A stretch of DNA of 64,000 nt from Janthinobacterium sp. SUN073 (lineage in GTDB: Bacteria; Pseudomonadota; Gammaproteobacteria; Burkholderiales; Burkholderiaceae_D), in NCBI RefSeq assembly GCF_030397665.1, contig NZ_JAPUBT010000013.1, forward strand, positions 122,400 to 186,399, given 5' to 3'. The notes under the pieces were generated by a model that saw nothing but the letters and a program-made list of their open reading frames with translations, was not told where the DNA came from and made no database searches. Positions 37,158 to 45,580 of this stretch are shown one piece after another; positions within the stretch are counted from its first letter, which is position 1; every line of letters begins with the position of its first letter. The position numbers and the translations under genes were made by a program.

Positions 37158-38894
37158 ATGGATATCAATAAACGTACCATCCTGTGGATCGTGTTTTCCG
37201 TCTCGCTGGTAATTCTCTGGAACGAATGGATGATCTCGAACGGCAAGCCGTCGATGTTCTCCGCGAACACGGAACAAACCGCCAAGGCGCCTGCGACCCC
37301 TGCCAAGACGGCTGCCCTGGCTGCCTCGGCTGCGGCAGGCGTGCCTGCCCTGCCGGGTGAGGCTGTCGATCCCGCCGCGTTCAAGCGCGAAGTGATTACC
37401 ATCACCACCGACGTCATCAAGGTCGACATCGACACCCTGGGCGGCCAGGTCAAGCGTCTGGAATTGCTGAAATTCAAGGGCGCGGGCAATCCGGGCTGGT
37501 TTGGCGGCTGCTTCGGCCTGTTCAAATGGTGCCAGCCTGACGAAGGCAAGCAAAACGAAGTGCTGTTCGACGAAGGTGCGAACCACACCTACCTGGCGCA
37601 ATCGGGCCTGGTCGGCGGTCCGTTCCCTACCCATGCGAGCGGTTTCACCGTGCAGCCTGGCGTGCGCACCATCGGTGACGGCAAGCAAGTGCAACTGGTG
37701 ATGGAAGCGGTCGAAGGCGGCGTCAAGCTGACCAAGACGTTTACGTTCAAGCGCGGCGACTACGTCATCGACGTGCGCCACGACGTGGCCAACGTGGGCG
37801 CGGCGCCTGTCACGCCACAGCTGTATCTGCAACTGACGCATGATGGCAACAAGCCGGTCGGCGACTCGTTCTTCAACAGCAGCTTCACGGGTCCGACCCT
37901 GTACACGCCGCAAGACAAGTACCAGAAGCTGACGTTCGAGAAAATCGAAAAAGCGGCACTGGAAGACGAGAAGAAGGGCAACGACAACGCCATGAAGGGC
38001 CTGCATCCGGCCACGGCGAATGGCGGCTGGTTTGCGATTTCGCAACATTTCTTCGTTTCCGCCTTTGTTCCGCCTGAAAACGCCAAGCGCGACATCTTCA
38101 CCAAGAAGGTCGGCCCCAATCTGTACGCCATCGGCAACGTGCTGCCATTGCCTACCCTGGCGCCAGGCGCCACGGCCAGCATGGACAGCAAGCTGTACTC
38201 GGGTCCGCAAATCGCGCACCTGCTGGAATCGGTATCGCCTGGCCTGGAACTGGTCAAGGATTACGGCTGGCTGACTATCATCGCCAAGCCGATCTTCTGG
38301 GTCATGGAACACATCCACAGCGTGCTGGGCAACTGGGGCTGGACCATCATCGCCTTCACGATCCTGATCAAGCTGGCGTTCTTCCCCCTGTCGGCCGCCG
38401 GCTACCGCAGCATGGCCAAGATGAAACTGGTCACGCCGAAGATGCAAGCGATCCGCGAGCGCTACAAAGGCGACCCGCAAAAGATGAACCAGGCCACGAT
38501 GGAGCTGTACAAGACGGAAAAGATCAATCCGCTGGGCGGCTGCCTGCCGATCCTGATCCAGATGCCCGTCTTTATCGCCCTGTACTGGGTGCTGAACGCG
38601 TCCGTGGAAATCCGCGGTGCGCCATGGATAGGCTGGATCACCGACCTGGCCCAGCATGACCCATGGTGCATCCTGCCGGTGCTGTACGCGATCTCGATGT
38701 ACATCACGACCAAGCTGAACCCGGCCCCGGCCGATCCGATGCAAGCGAAGATGATGCTGTTCATGCCACTGGCATTCTCGGTGATGTTCTTCTTCTTCCC
38801 GTCGGGCTTGGTACTCTACTGGGTCGTCAACAACGTCCTGTCGATCGGCCAGCAATGGGTGATCACCAAGAAATACGCGCCTGCCGCCAAGTAA
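37158..38894 (+). CDS. yidC: Membrane protein insertase YidC
   Basis: A 578-residue inner-membrane insertase. The start at 37158 ([20 protein letters not shown]) gives the usual N-terminal membrane anchor; the longer open frame overlaps yidD. A large periplasmic P1 domain (about 60-370) follows an Ala-rich linker. The catalytic five-helix core has [20 protein letters not shown] (with the conserved hydrophilic Arg at YRSMAKMK), [20 protein letters not shown], and the C-terminal [19 protein letters not shown]. The C-terminus is short and basic. An intrinsic terminator follows at 38913. Confidence 0.99.
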   Translation: MDINKRTILWIVFSVSLVILWNEWMISNGKPSMFSANTEQTAKAPATPAKTAALAASAAAGVPALPGEAVDPAAFKREVITITTDVIKVDIDTLGGQVKRLELLKFKGAGNPGWFGGCFGLFKWCQPDEGKQNEVLFDEGANHTYLAQSGLVGGPFPTHASGFTVQPGVRTIGDGKQVQLVMEAVEGGVKLTKTFTFKRGDYVIDVRHDVANVGAAPVTPQLYLQLTHDGNKPVGDSFFNSSFTGPTLYTPQDKYQKLTFEKIEKAALEDEKKGNDNAMKGLHPATANGGWFAISQHFFVSAFVPPENAKRDIFTKKVGPNLYAIGNVLPLPTLAPGATASMDSKLYSGPQIAHLLESVSPGLELVKDYGWLTIIAKPIFWVMEHIHSVLGNWGWTIIAFTILIKLAFFPLSAAGYRSMAKMKLVTPKMQAIRERYKGDPQKMNQATMELYKTEKINPLGGCLPILIQMPVFIALYWVLNASVEIRGAPWIGWITDLAQHDPWCILPVLYAISMYITTKLNPAPADPMQAKMMLFMPLAFSVMFFFFPSGLVLYWVVNNVLSIGQQWVITKKYAPAAK

Positions 38895-38912
38895 TTCCGG
38901 CCAGCGAACAGA

Positions 38913-38939
38913 AAGCCCGCCTAGTGCGGGCTTTTTTTT
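38913..38939 (+). terminator. Intrinsic terminator of the rpmH-yidC operon
   Basis: An AAGCCCGC / GCGGGCTT stem (38913-38932) with a short loop is followed by eight T. It lies 18 bases after the yidC stop and directly before a REP-like palindrome. Confidence 0.93.
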
Positions 38940-38940
38940 G

Positions 38941-38967
38941 GGGGTCAGACCCGCCGGGTCTGACCCC
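38941..38967. repeat. GGGGTCAGACCC palindromic (REP-like) element, copy 3
   Basis: A perfect 12-bp inverted repeat, GGGGTCAGACCC / GGGTCTGACCCC, with loop GCC. Its arms are identical to copy 1 at 33016. It is inserted between the yidC terminator and the mnmE start (19 bases upstream of the ATG). Confidence 0.92.
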
Positions 38968-38985
38968 AGCCCTTACAATATCCCC

Positions 38986-40365
38986 ATGAAACTCGACTCT
39001 TCCCCTATCGCCGCCATCGCCACCGCTCCCGGGCGCGGCGGCATCGGCGTGGTACGCGCCTCCGGCAAAAACCTCGCACCGCTGATGACGGCCCTGTTCG
39101 GCGCGCAGCAACTCAAACCGCGCCACGCCACCTATTTACCGTTCACGGAAGCCGATGGCAGCATCATCGACCAGGGCATCGCCATCCACTTCAAGGGCCC
39201 GCAGTCGTACACGGGCGAAGACGTGCTGGAATTGCAGGGTCACGGCGGCCCTATCGTGTTGCAGCTGCTGCTGGCGCGCGTGCTCGAGGCGGGCAAGGAC
39301 AACGGCTTGCGCCTGGCCGAGCCGGGCGAATTCACGCGCCGCGCCTTTTTGAATGACAAGCTGGATCTGGCACAAGCCGAGGCCGTGGCCGACCTGATCG
39401 ACGCGTCCACGGAGGCGGCCGCCAAGTCCGCCTCGCAATCGCTGTCGGGCGCGTTCTCCAACACCATCCACGCGCTGGTGGAGCAGGTGACGGGTTTACG
39501 CATGCTGGTCGAGGCGACCCTGGATTTCCCGGAAGAGGAAATCGATTTCCTGGAAAAATCGAACGCCCGCGGCCAATTAAAAGCCGTCATCGAAGCCTTG
39601 AATAAAGTGTTTGCCCAGGCGGCGCAGGGCGCGCTGCTGCGCGAAGGCCTCAATGTCGTGCTGGCGGGCCAGCCCAACGTGGGCAAATCGTCGCTGCTGA
39701 ACGCGCTGGCCGGCGCCGACGTGGCGATTGTGACGCCGATTGCCGGCACCACGCGCGACAAGGTCAGCGAAACCATCCAGATCGAGGGCATTCCGCTTAA
39801 CATCATCGATACGGCCGGCATCCGCAGCGCGGGCGACACCATCGACGCCGTCGAGCGCATCGGCATCGAACGCACCTGGGGCGAAATCGGCAAGGCCGAC
39901 GTCATCCTGCACTTGCTTGACGCAGATCATGGTCCCACGCTGGCCGATGAAAGCATCGTCGCCGCCTTCCCCGAAGGCGTGCCCGTGGTGCGCGTGTGGA
40001 ACAAGATTGATCTCTCTGGCCACAAGCCCGGCGTGGATGCCTTGCCGGACGCCACGCACGTGTATCTGTCGGCGCACGAGCACATCGGCATCGATTTGCT
40101 GCGCGCCGAGCTGCTGCGCATCGCCGGCTGGCAGCAGACGGGCGAATCGCTGTACCTGGCGCGCGAACGCCATTTGATCGCGCTCAAGTCGGCGGGCAAG
40201 CACCTGGACATCGCCGCCGCGCACGCGGCGCAGGATGATCAGTCGCTGGACCTGTTCGCCGAAGAGCTGCGTCTGGCACAGGTGCAGCTGTCGAGCATCA
40301 CGGGCGAATTTTCACCTGACGATCTGCTGGGCGTGATCTTCAGCCGTTTCTGCATCGGCAAGTAA
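38986..40365 (+). CDS. mnmE: tRNA uridine-5-carboxymethylaminomethyl modification GTPase MnmE
   Basis: A 459-residue GTPase that with MnmG modifies the wobble uridine of certain tRNAs. N-terminal folate-binding domain (1-118): [20 protein letters not shown]. Helical domain, then an inserted G domain with G1 GQPNVGKSS (228-236), G2 GTTRD, G3 DTAGI and G4 NKID. The C-terminal FCIGK with the catalytic Cys is intact. The start at 38986 is fixed by the family N-terminus; no Shine-Dalgarno site is visible, and a terminator plus palindrome lie directly upstream, so it must have a promoter of its own in the short gap. A decayed copy of its 3' end lies at 40724. Confidence 0.98.
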   Translation: MKLDSSPIAAIATAPGRGGIGVVRASGKNLAPLMTALFGAQQLKPRHATYLPFTEADGSIIDQGIAIHFKGPQSYTGEDVLELQGHGGPIVLQLLLARVLEAGKDNGLRLAEPGEFTRRAFLNDKLDLAQAEAVADLIDASTEAAAKSASQSLSGAFSNTIHALVEQVTGLRMLVEATLDFPEEEIDFLEKSNARGQLKAVIEALNKVFAQAAQGALLREGLNVVLAGQPNVGKSSLLNALAGADVAIVTPIAGTTRDKVSETIQIEGIPLNIIDTAGIRSAGDTIDAVERIGIERTWGEIGKADVILHLLDADHGPTLADESIVAAFPEGVPVVRVWNKIDLSGHKPGVDALPDATHVYLSAHEHIGIDLLRAELLRIAGWQQTGESLYLARERHLIALKSAGKHLDIAAAHAAQDDQSLDLFAEELRLAQVQLSSITGEFSPDDLLGVIFSRFCIGK

Positions 40366-40375
40366 GGAGCGGTTG

Positions 40376-40675
40376 ATGAAGCTTGTGCTCGCTTTCATGC
40401 TGGGCTGCCTGCCTATGCTGGCTGGCGCCCAGGAAAAACTGCCGCGCGACGTGGCCCGGTTCGTCGAGAACGCCGAGATGTGCCAGCACTTTGCCGGCGA
40501 GTGGGATGACAACGACAAGGCGCGCCAGCGCGAGATCACGCAGGCCATCGAACAATCGTGCGGGCTTGCGCAACGGCAGTGGAAGCGCCTGGCTGCTAAG
40601 TATGCGGGGCAGCCGGCGATCAAAAAAGTCATCGACGAGCATGCGAATGATGCGGTCAGGAGCTTTCGGAAATAA
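40376..40675 (+). CDS. Small exported protein of unknown function
   Basis: A 99-residue protein with a signal peptide (MKLVLAFMLGCLPMLAGAQ) and a strong AAGGAGC site after the mnmE stop. The mature part is charged and helical and has two cysteines (EMCQHF, QSCGLAQ) that could pair in the periplasm. No family is recognised. It lies exactly between the real and the decayed mnmE 3' ends, so it may be cargo left from an insertion. Confidence 0.75.
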   Translation: MKLVLAFMLGCLPMLAGAQEKLPRDVARFVENAEMCQHFAGEWDDNDKARQREITQAIEQSCGLAQRQWKRLAAKYAGQPAIKKVIDEHANDAVRSFRK

Positions 40676-40723
40676 GTATCAGAGGTGTTTTTTGCATACA
40701 CCTCGAACGGCGAAAAGACCGGC

Positions 40724-40842
40724 GCTCGATCTGTTCGCCGAAGAGCTGCGCCTGGCGCAGGTGCAACTGTCGAGCGCCACGCGCGAATTTCGCCTGTGAT
40801 TTATTGGATGTGGTTTTCAGCCGGCTCTGTATCCGCAAGCAA
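40724..40842 (+). pseudogene. Decayed duplicate of the mnmE 3' end
   Basis: The stretch matches the last ~118 bases of mnmE (40247-40365) closely: [17 protein letters not shown] is read in frame, then a one-base deletion (GACGAT in mnmE, GTGAT here, near 40796) breaks the frame. The remainder still follows the mnmE bases to CTCTGTATCCGCAAGCAA (40825-40842), against TTCTGCATCGGCAAGTAA (40348-40365) in the true gene (14 of 18 identical). No start or upstream mnmE part is present. It is best read as a partial duplication left by insertion of a mobile element at mnmE. Confidence 0.88.
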
Positions 40843-40918
40843 ATTCATATTGATTGCGGAACAGCAATAGCTTGCCGTGTGACGGTTTTATAGTCGGAAT
40901 TCCCAACCAGGAGTTCCT

Positions 40919-41488
40919 ATGACATATCCTTCATTCCCGCGTAGCACCGCTATTGTTTTTTTCGCATTGGCGCTTGTTTCTCCTATCGCGGTTTTGGCTG
41001 CCGCCCCACTGCAATTGACGATCGACACTGTGCTACCGCCTGATCCTGGTGCTGCTGGCAAACAAACGCTTGCCGGTATTGATAGCAATGATGATGGTGT
41101 GCGCGATGATGTCGAGTTGTTTCTGCTGCGGCATTTTTCGCGAGATGCCCGGCTTCTGCGGGGCATGGCAAATGTTGCCATCAGCAACCAGGCGGCTACT
41201 CTGGCAACCACACCCTGGGAATCGTCACATGCGCATTCGATGGCGATATGCAGCAGTGAATGCCTAGCTGGCCTTGGCGAGCTGGTCCCCGAGGATGAAA
41301 ACAAGGTAGGTCAAGTGATGGCCTTGCTTGTCAATACACCCCAGCGCAAGGAAGCCATCCAGGCGCACGGTGCGCGTCTTGCCAATATGACTTTCGTCAT
41401 GCGGCAGGAGACAGAGTGGGAGCCTTACTGCATGGAACGGGCCGATCTTGTGGGGCCGAGTGTGCAAACCCAGCCTCGCCGCGAATAG
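40919..41488 (+). CDS. Exported protein with a calcium-loop-like motif
   Basis: A 189-residue protein. An AGGAG site precedes the ATG at 40919. A signal peptide (to about residue 27, AVLAA) is followed by IDSNDDGVRDDVELFLLRHF, a DxNxDGxxDD loop of the EF-hand/thrombospondin type-3 kind near residue 55. The mature part has three cysteines. No full-length family is recognised. A periplasmic or cell-surface role is likely. Confidence 0.7.
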   Translation: MTYPSFPRSTAIVFFALALVSPIAVLAAAPLQLTIDTVLPPDPGAAGKQTLAGIDSNDDGVRDDVELFLLRHFSRDARLLRGMANVAISNQAATLATTPWESSHAHSMAICSSECLAGLGELVPEDENKVGQVMALLVNTPQRKEAIQAHGARLANMTFVMRQETEWEPYCMERADLVGPSVQTQPRRE

Positions 41489-41608
41489 CGCCATTTGCTG
41501 CCATGTATCCCACGGGAGCGCGGTCTATTGAGCATGCTCATACCGCATCAACTTTAATGACGTAATCTTGCTGAGCGGCCTTGAAGTGCCGCTAGGAAAG
41601 GAAGCGCC

Positions 41609-41809
41609 ATGGACAGCAAACAGCCGGATGTCGTGGAATGCGAGGATGAGGTAGTGGCGCGACCACTGCCTGCCATGCCGGAATTGATCGCCTCCTTGCC
41701 GCCGAAGGGCGCGTGCTGGTATTGCGACAAGCCGCTCGACGCCGTGCGCCGTTTCTGTTGCAAGAGTTGTGGCGTGGCGTATGCGGAAGAGGCGCAGTAC
41801 AGCAGCTGA
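41609..41809 (+). CDS. Small cysteine-rich (zinc-ribbon-like) protein
   Basis: A 66-residue acidic protein with a strong GGAAAGGAAG site before the ATG at 41609. The second half has ACWYCDKPLDAVRRFCCKSC, a CxxC...CCxxC arrangement expected to bind one zinc ion, ending in CGVAYAEEAQ. No catalytic domain is present; it may be a protein-binding zinc adaptor. It ends 3 bases before the stop of the convergent Hpt gene. Confidence 0.7.
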   Translation: MDSKQPDVVECEDEVVARPLPAMPELIASLPPKGACWYCDKPLDAVRRFCCKSCGVAYAEEAQYSS

Positions 41810-41812
41810 GCG

Positions 41813-42448
41813 TTAGCGCCGCCGCAGCAGCGCCGCCAGCGCGCCGTCAAAGTCGAACTCATGGGCGGCGGCCGCCACTTCCTGGTAGACGTGCACACCC
41901 AGGCTGGCGGCCAGCAGGCTGGCCGAGTTTTCCAGGATGTCGATGGCCGCGCCATCGCCTTCGCGCAGATGGCTGGCCAGGCGCGCCAGCAGCAGCTGGA
42001 TGGCCGGTGCGGCCGGGTCGGGCGCCACGTCTTGCGCCGCCGTGTGGGCGGTCTCCGGCGTGCCCAGCATGCTGCTGACGGCGCCGAGCAATTGATCCTG
42101 CGCCAGTTCCAGCTGCAGCATCTGTTGGGCCAGGTCGGGCGCCTGCGCACGCAGCGCCGACTCGAGGGTTGTCGCCAGGCCGTGCACGTGGCGTGCACCG
42201 ATCATGCCGGCGGCGCCTTTCAGGGTATGCGCCTTCAGGCGCGCGGAAGCATAGTTGCCAGTATCGAATTCGGCGCGGATCTGGCACGGCGTGGTGCCGT
42301 GGTCATGCAGGAAGCGGCGCAGGATTTTCAGGTACAGGATGCGGTCGCCCATGATGCGGCCCAGTCCGTTCTCGACGTCGAGAATACGGACCATGTCGGA
42401 TGCCGCGACGGCGGCATCATCATCGCAAGTGGCGTGTGGTTTCAGCAT
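41813..42448 (-). CDS. Hpt-domain protein (histidine phosphotransfer)
   Basis: A 211-residue cytoplasmic protein. The Hpt signature KAHTLKGAAGMIGA carries the phosphoacceptor His74 in a helix flanked by LYLKILRRFLHDH and ARHVHGLATTLESAL. A second, less clear helical region (about 140-211) follows an Ala/Pro-rich linker. Free-standing Hpt proteins relay phosphate between a hybrid kinase and a response regulator; no partner is encoded nearby. Confidence 0.85.
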   Translation of the reverse strand: MLKPHATCDDDAAVAASDMVRILDVENGLGRIMGDRILYLKILRRFLHDHGTTPCQIRAEFDTGNYASARLKAHTLKGAAGMIGARHVHGLATTLESALRAQAPDLAQQMLQLELAQDQLLGAVSSMLGTPETAHTAAQDVAPDPAAPAIQLLLARLASHLREGDGAAIDILENSASLLAASLGVHVYQEVAAAAHEFDFDGALAALLRRR

Positions 42449-42541
42449 GCTGTGCAGAGAGCCCCAAAACTTGTCACTGTCGTAAAGCAGGAAGTGCTAT
42501 TTTACATCCTGTCGTGCTCAACGCCGCGTCCGCTTGCCACG

Positions 42542-43495
42542 CTAGCGCGTGCTGAATGACCAGCTGTGCGTGATGTCCGCGCCATTGACTTTGCCGATGA
42601 AACTCACGTCATAGCTGGTGTTTCCGCTCAGGGGCGCCAGCGGAATGATGGACGCGGCCGAGACCGGCGTATGCGCATCGTTGCCGCTGGTGAGCAGGCG
42701 CACCGCCAGGTCCGTGCCGGCGCCGCGCTGGCGCACGCTGAACGCCGTCACGCTGACGGGCGTGCCGTAATTGGCATGCACGCTGATCGGGTAGCCGACC
42801 ACATCCTGGTTCGGCACGGGATCGGGCGATTCGTTATCGCTGGAGAAACTGACGGCCACTTTTTGCTGCCCGCTGAAGGGATAGGTGACGATCTGTCCCG
42901 CCGCCAGCCCGGGGCCATAGTTGCGGTTGCTTGCCAGGTCGGTGGTGAAATACGCATAGCCGGCGCCACTGACAGCCGCGCCCGCGCCACCTTCCTTGAA
43001 GAGCGGCTCGAAAATGACGAAGCGGTGATAGATGGCCGTGACCAGTTCTTCGGCCAGGTAAAAGCCGGACGTGTTGCTCGCGCCGGCGATGACTTCGCCC
43101 TGCAGCGACGTGACGACGTAGCCGGCCTTGGCCAGGCGCTCGCCTAGTGTGACGCCGGTAAAGCCGGGCTTGCCCTGCACCTGTTCGTGCGCCACCGTAT
43201 TGTTGAGGTTCAGATAGCTGGAATGGCCCAGGGCCGCGCTGTCGATCAAGCCGTTGCGCGCCAGTGGCGACAGGCCGATCTGGCTGCGCCGGTAGTTGAA
43301 CCAGTTGAAGCCATCGGTGGCAATATTGTTGCTGAGAGCGGGAGCGCCCGGTTCCTGTACCAGCTGCCCGGCCGGGGTCGAGGTGCTTTGCGCGGCATTG
43401 CTGCTGTCGCTGCTGCCTCCGCCACAGGCGCTCAACAGGGCTGCGCTCAGCAGGGCGGGTATCCAGCGTTTCCAACGCAGTGACGAGACAATCAA
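42542..43495 (-). CDS. CAP-domain lipoprotein (TTG start)
   Basis: A 317-residue exported lipoprotein: the signal ends in the lipobox LLSAC (Cys24) followed by GGGSSDSS. The start is the TTG at 43495, supported by AGGAG five bases upstream; no ATG precedes the signal. Residues about 55-190 form a CAP/SCP-PR1 domain (FNWFNYRRSQIGLSPLARN, ALGHSSYLNLNN, HEQVQGKPGFTG, AEELVTAIYHRFVIFEP), in which the usual His/Glu pairs can be seen. The C-terminal ~110 residues look like a beta-sandwich. The role in the envelope is not defined. Confidence 0.85.
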   Translation of the reverse strand: MIVSSLRWKRWIPALLSAALLSACGGGSSDSSNAAQSTSTPAGQLVQEPGAPALSNNIATDGFNWFNYRRSQIGLSPLARNGLIDSAALGHSSYLNLNNTVAHEQVQGKPGFTGVTLGERLAKAGYVVTSLQGEVIAGASNTSGFYLAEELVTAIYHRFVIFEPLFKEGGAGAAVSGAGYAYFTTDLASNRNYGPGLAAGQIVTYPFSGQQKVAVSFSSDNESPDPVPNQDVVGYPISVHANYGTPVSVTAFSVRQRGAGTDLAVRLLTSGNDAHTPVSAASIIPLAPLSGNTSYDVSFIGKVNGADITHSWSFSTR

Positions 43496-43646
43496 GTTGA
43501 CTCCTGTATAGGTGGGCGGACAGCGGTGGGGGCCGGCGTGCTGCCCGGTGAAACGATTCTAAGGCATTTTGATCTGCTGTAGAGCATCCATGAAAAGATA
43601 TGTCGTGCGCTCGTGCGAGGACGCTCCCGCCGCTGCGCAGGGTAGA

Positions 43647-44504
43647 ATGAGCGCAGCGCAGCGTTTGCCGCTGCATTGCCTCATTCCCGCTACTTTGATT
43701 GCCCATAATTTGAACACCTTGCCCAAGTCGCGCCTGCAGCGCGCCAAATACGCCTTGCCCAGCATGGTGACTTTGCTGTCGATAGCCTGCGGCTTTGCCA
43801 GCATCGTCATTTCCGTCGATAACGCCCCGGTGGGCGACGCGGATGCCTACCGCCTGGCGGCGGCGCTGCTGGTGCTGGCCGGCGTGTTCGATGCGCTCGA
43901 CGGCTATGTGGCACGCCTGACGAACACCAGTTCGCAGTTCGGCGTGCAGCTCGATTCCATCGCCGACGTGATGAATTTCGGCTGTGCACCCGCCGTCTTG
44001 TTGTACTGCTATGGTTTTGTGCAGATGGGCGTGCACGATCCCCTGCTGCTGCGCTTTGGCGGCATGGCCAGCTTCTTCTTCGTCGCCTGCGGCGCCATGC
44101 GCCTGGCGCGCTTCAATGTGAATGTGGGGCGCACCGACCCCCTGTATTTCGTCGGCATGCCGATCACGGCCGGCGCCGCCTGCGTGGCGGCCGTGGTGGT
44201 GGCCTGGCCGGCACCCATCGATTCCATGCTGCACAGCTATCTGCTGATGCTGCTGCTCGTCGGCGTGGGCAGCCTGATGGTGTCGACCTTGCGTTTCCCC
44301 AGCTCCAAGCAAAAGAAAAGCCTGGCCGCGCTGCTGGTGCTGATCCTTGCCATCGCCCTGCTGGTGTGGCTGAAGACCAGTTTCTTTGCGCTGTTCTTCG
44401 CCGTCTACATCGCCGCCACCCTGCTGCTCAACCTGGCGTGGTATCTGGGCTGGCGCGGTATTGCGTTACCTCAAGTGTTCAACGATCCGGACGAGATCGA
44501 TTAA
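43647..44504 (+). CDS. pssA: CDP-diacylglycerol-serine O-phosphatidyltransferase
   Basis: A 285-residue membrane enzyme making phosphatidylserine, precursor of phosphatidylethanolamine. The CDP-alcohol phosphotransferase motif DGxxARxxxxxxxxGxxxDxxxD is complete in ALDGYVARLTNTSSQFGVQL followed by DSIAD. About eight membrane helices are present; ALPSMVTLLSIACGFASIVI fits the PssA type II group. The start is uncertain: ATG at 43647 (AGGG upstream) is used, while ATG at 43590 would add 19 residues. It ends 2 bases before the convergent aldo/keto reductase stop. Confidence 0.92.
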   Translation: MSAAQRLPLHCLIPATLIAHNLNTLPKSRLQRAKYALPSMVTLLSIACGFASIVISVDNAPVGDADAYRLAAALLVLAGVFDALDGYVARLTNTSSQFGVQLDSIADVMNFGCAPAVLLYCYGFVQMGVHDPLLLRFGGMASFFFVACGAMRLARFNVNVGRTDPLYFVGMPITAGAACVAAVVVAWPAPIDSMLHSYLLMLLLVGVGSLMVSTLRFPSSKQKKSLAALLVLILAIALLVWLKTSFFALFFAVYIAATLLLNLAWYLGWRGIALPQVFNDPDEID

Positions 44505-44506
44505 TC

Positions 44507-45433
44507 TCAGGCTACCTCGTGCCCGCGCGCGGCGCGCAGGATGGCGAACCAGTCGCTGCGGCTGAGCGAAAATTGCGTGCCTTCCACGGCCACGCCCACC
44601 GCTTCGATGCGGCCCGTGCCCGTCAGCGGCAGGGGACGGCAAGGCAATTGCATGATCCACGCAAACACCACGCTGGCAAACGGCCGCTGCAGCTGGTCGG
44701 CGATCTGCTTGATGACATTGCGCAAGTTCTCCACATTCGCATCGCCCCCCTGGAACAGGCGCCCGCCCGCCAACGGCGACCAGATCATCGGCGCCACTCC
44801 CACGTCTAGCAAGCCGTCGAAGGTTTCGTCGAACAGGGGCGCCACGTGCAGCGGCGAAAATTCCACCTGGTTCGTCACCAGCGGGAAACGCCGGTGCAGG
44901 CATTCGAACTGGTGGCGGCTGAAATTCGATACGCCAAAATGCAGCACCTTGCCATCTTGCTTCAATTGGCTGAAGGCGCCGGCAATCTCGTCGAAATCCA
45001 TCAGCGGGTCGGGACGGTGGATCAGCAACAAGTCCAGGCGGTCCGTCTGCAACTGGCGCAAACTGTGTTCCACGGAGCTGGTGATGTGCGCCGCGCTCGT
45101 GTCGTAATGCTGGATGGCATGGCCGGGACGGTGCGGCGAGAGCAGCTTGATGCCGCATTTGCTGACCAGCTCCATCTTGTCGCGCAAGCCCGGCTGCAAG
45201 GCCAGCGCTTCGCCAAATAGCCCTTCGGCGCTGTAATCGCCATAGATATCGGCATGGTCGAAACTCGATACGCCCAGCGCCAGGCATTGCTCGATGAAGG
45301 CCAGGCGTTGCTGCGCCGACATATTCCACTCGCCGATGCGCCACATGCCGGCGACGATGCGCGACAGTTCGGGGCCGTTGGCACTCAAACGGCTGCGTGG
45401 TGCTTGCAGGCTGGCGGGAAATACATGGCTCAT
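44507..45433 (-). CDS. Aldo/keto reductase (YdhF-like)
   Basis: A 308-residue NADPH-dependent oxidoreductase with a TIM-barrel fold. Catalytic tetrad: Asp in FDHADIYGDYS with its Tyr, Lys in LVSKCGIKL, and His in LLLIHRPDPLMDF. Cofactor-end motifs include VLHFGVSNFSRHQFECL and PMIWSPLAGGRLFQGG. It matches the YdhF subgroup in length and motif spacing. The substrate is unknown. It lies downstream of the terminator after the carboxypeptidase gene and so has its own promoter in 45434-45530. Confidence 0.93.
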   Translation of the reverse strand: MSHVFPASLQAPRSRLSANGPELSRIVAGMWRIGEWNMSAQQRLAFIEQCLALGVSSFDHADIYGDYSAEGLFGEALALQPGLRDKMELVSKCGIKLLSPHRPGHAIQHYDTSAAHITSSVEHSLRQLQTDRLDLLLIHRPDPLMDFDEIAGAFSQLKQDGKVLHFGVSNFSRHQFECLHRRFPLVTNQVEFSPLHVAPLFDETFDGLLDVGVAPMIWSPLAGGRLFQGGDANVENLRNVIKQIADQLQRPFASVVFAWIMQLPCRPLPLTGTGRIEAVGVAVEGTQFSLSRSDWFAILRAARGHEVA

Positions 45434-45529
45434 GGGCTGGCTTTCTGATGGTGGCGTGTGGGGATACCCTACGATTATAGCCAGCTACGCTACAGCGTGC
45501 TGTGGAGAAAGCGGCGGCGAGACAGACGA

Positions 45530-45562
45530 AAAAAATGCCCGCAGCATCTGCGGGCATTTTTT
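45530..45562 (-). terminator. Intrinsic terminator after the D,D-carboxypeptidase gene
   Basis: AAATGCCCGCAG (45533-45544) pairs with CTGCGGGCATTT (45548-45559) across a 3-base loop, with T-runs on both sides, so it could work in both directions. It ends the minus-strand run from the lipid-transport genes to the carboxypeptidase. Confidence 0.93.
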
Positions 45563-45580
45563 ATGGAATACGAGAACTAA

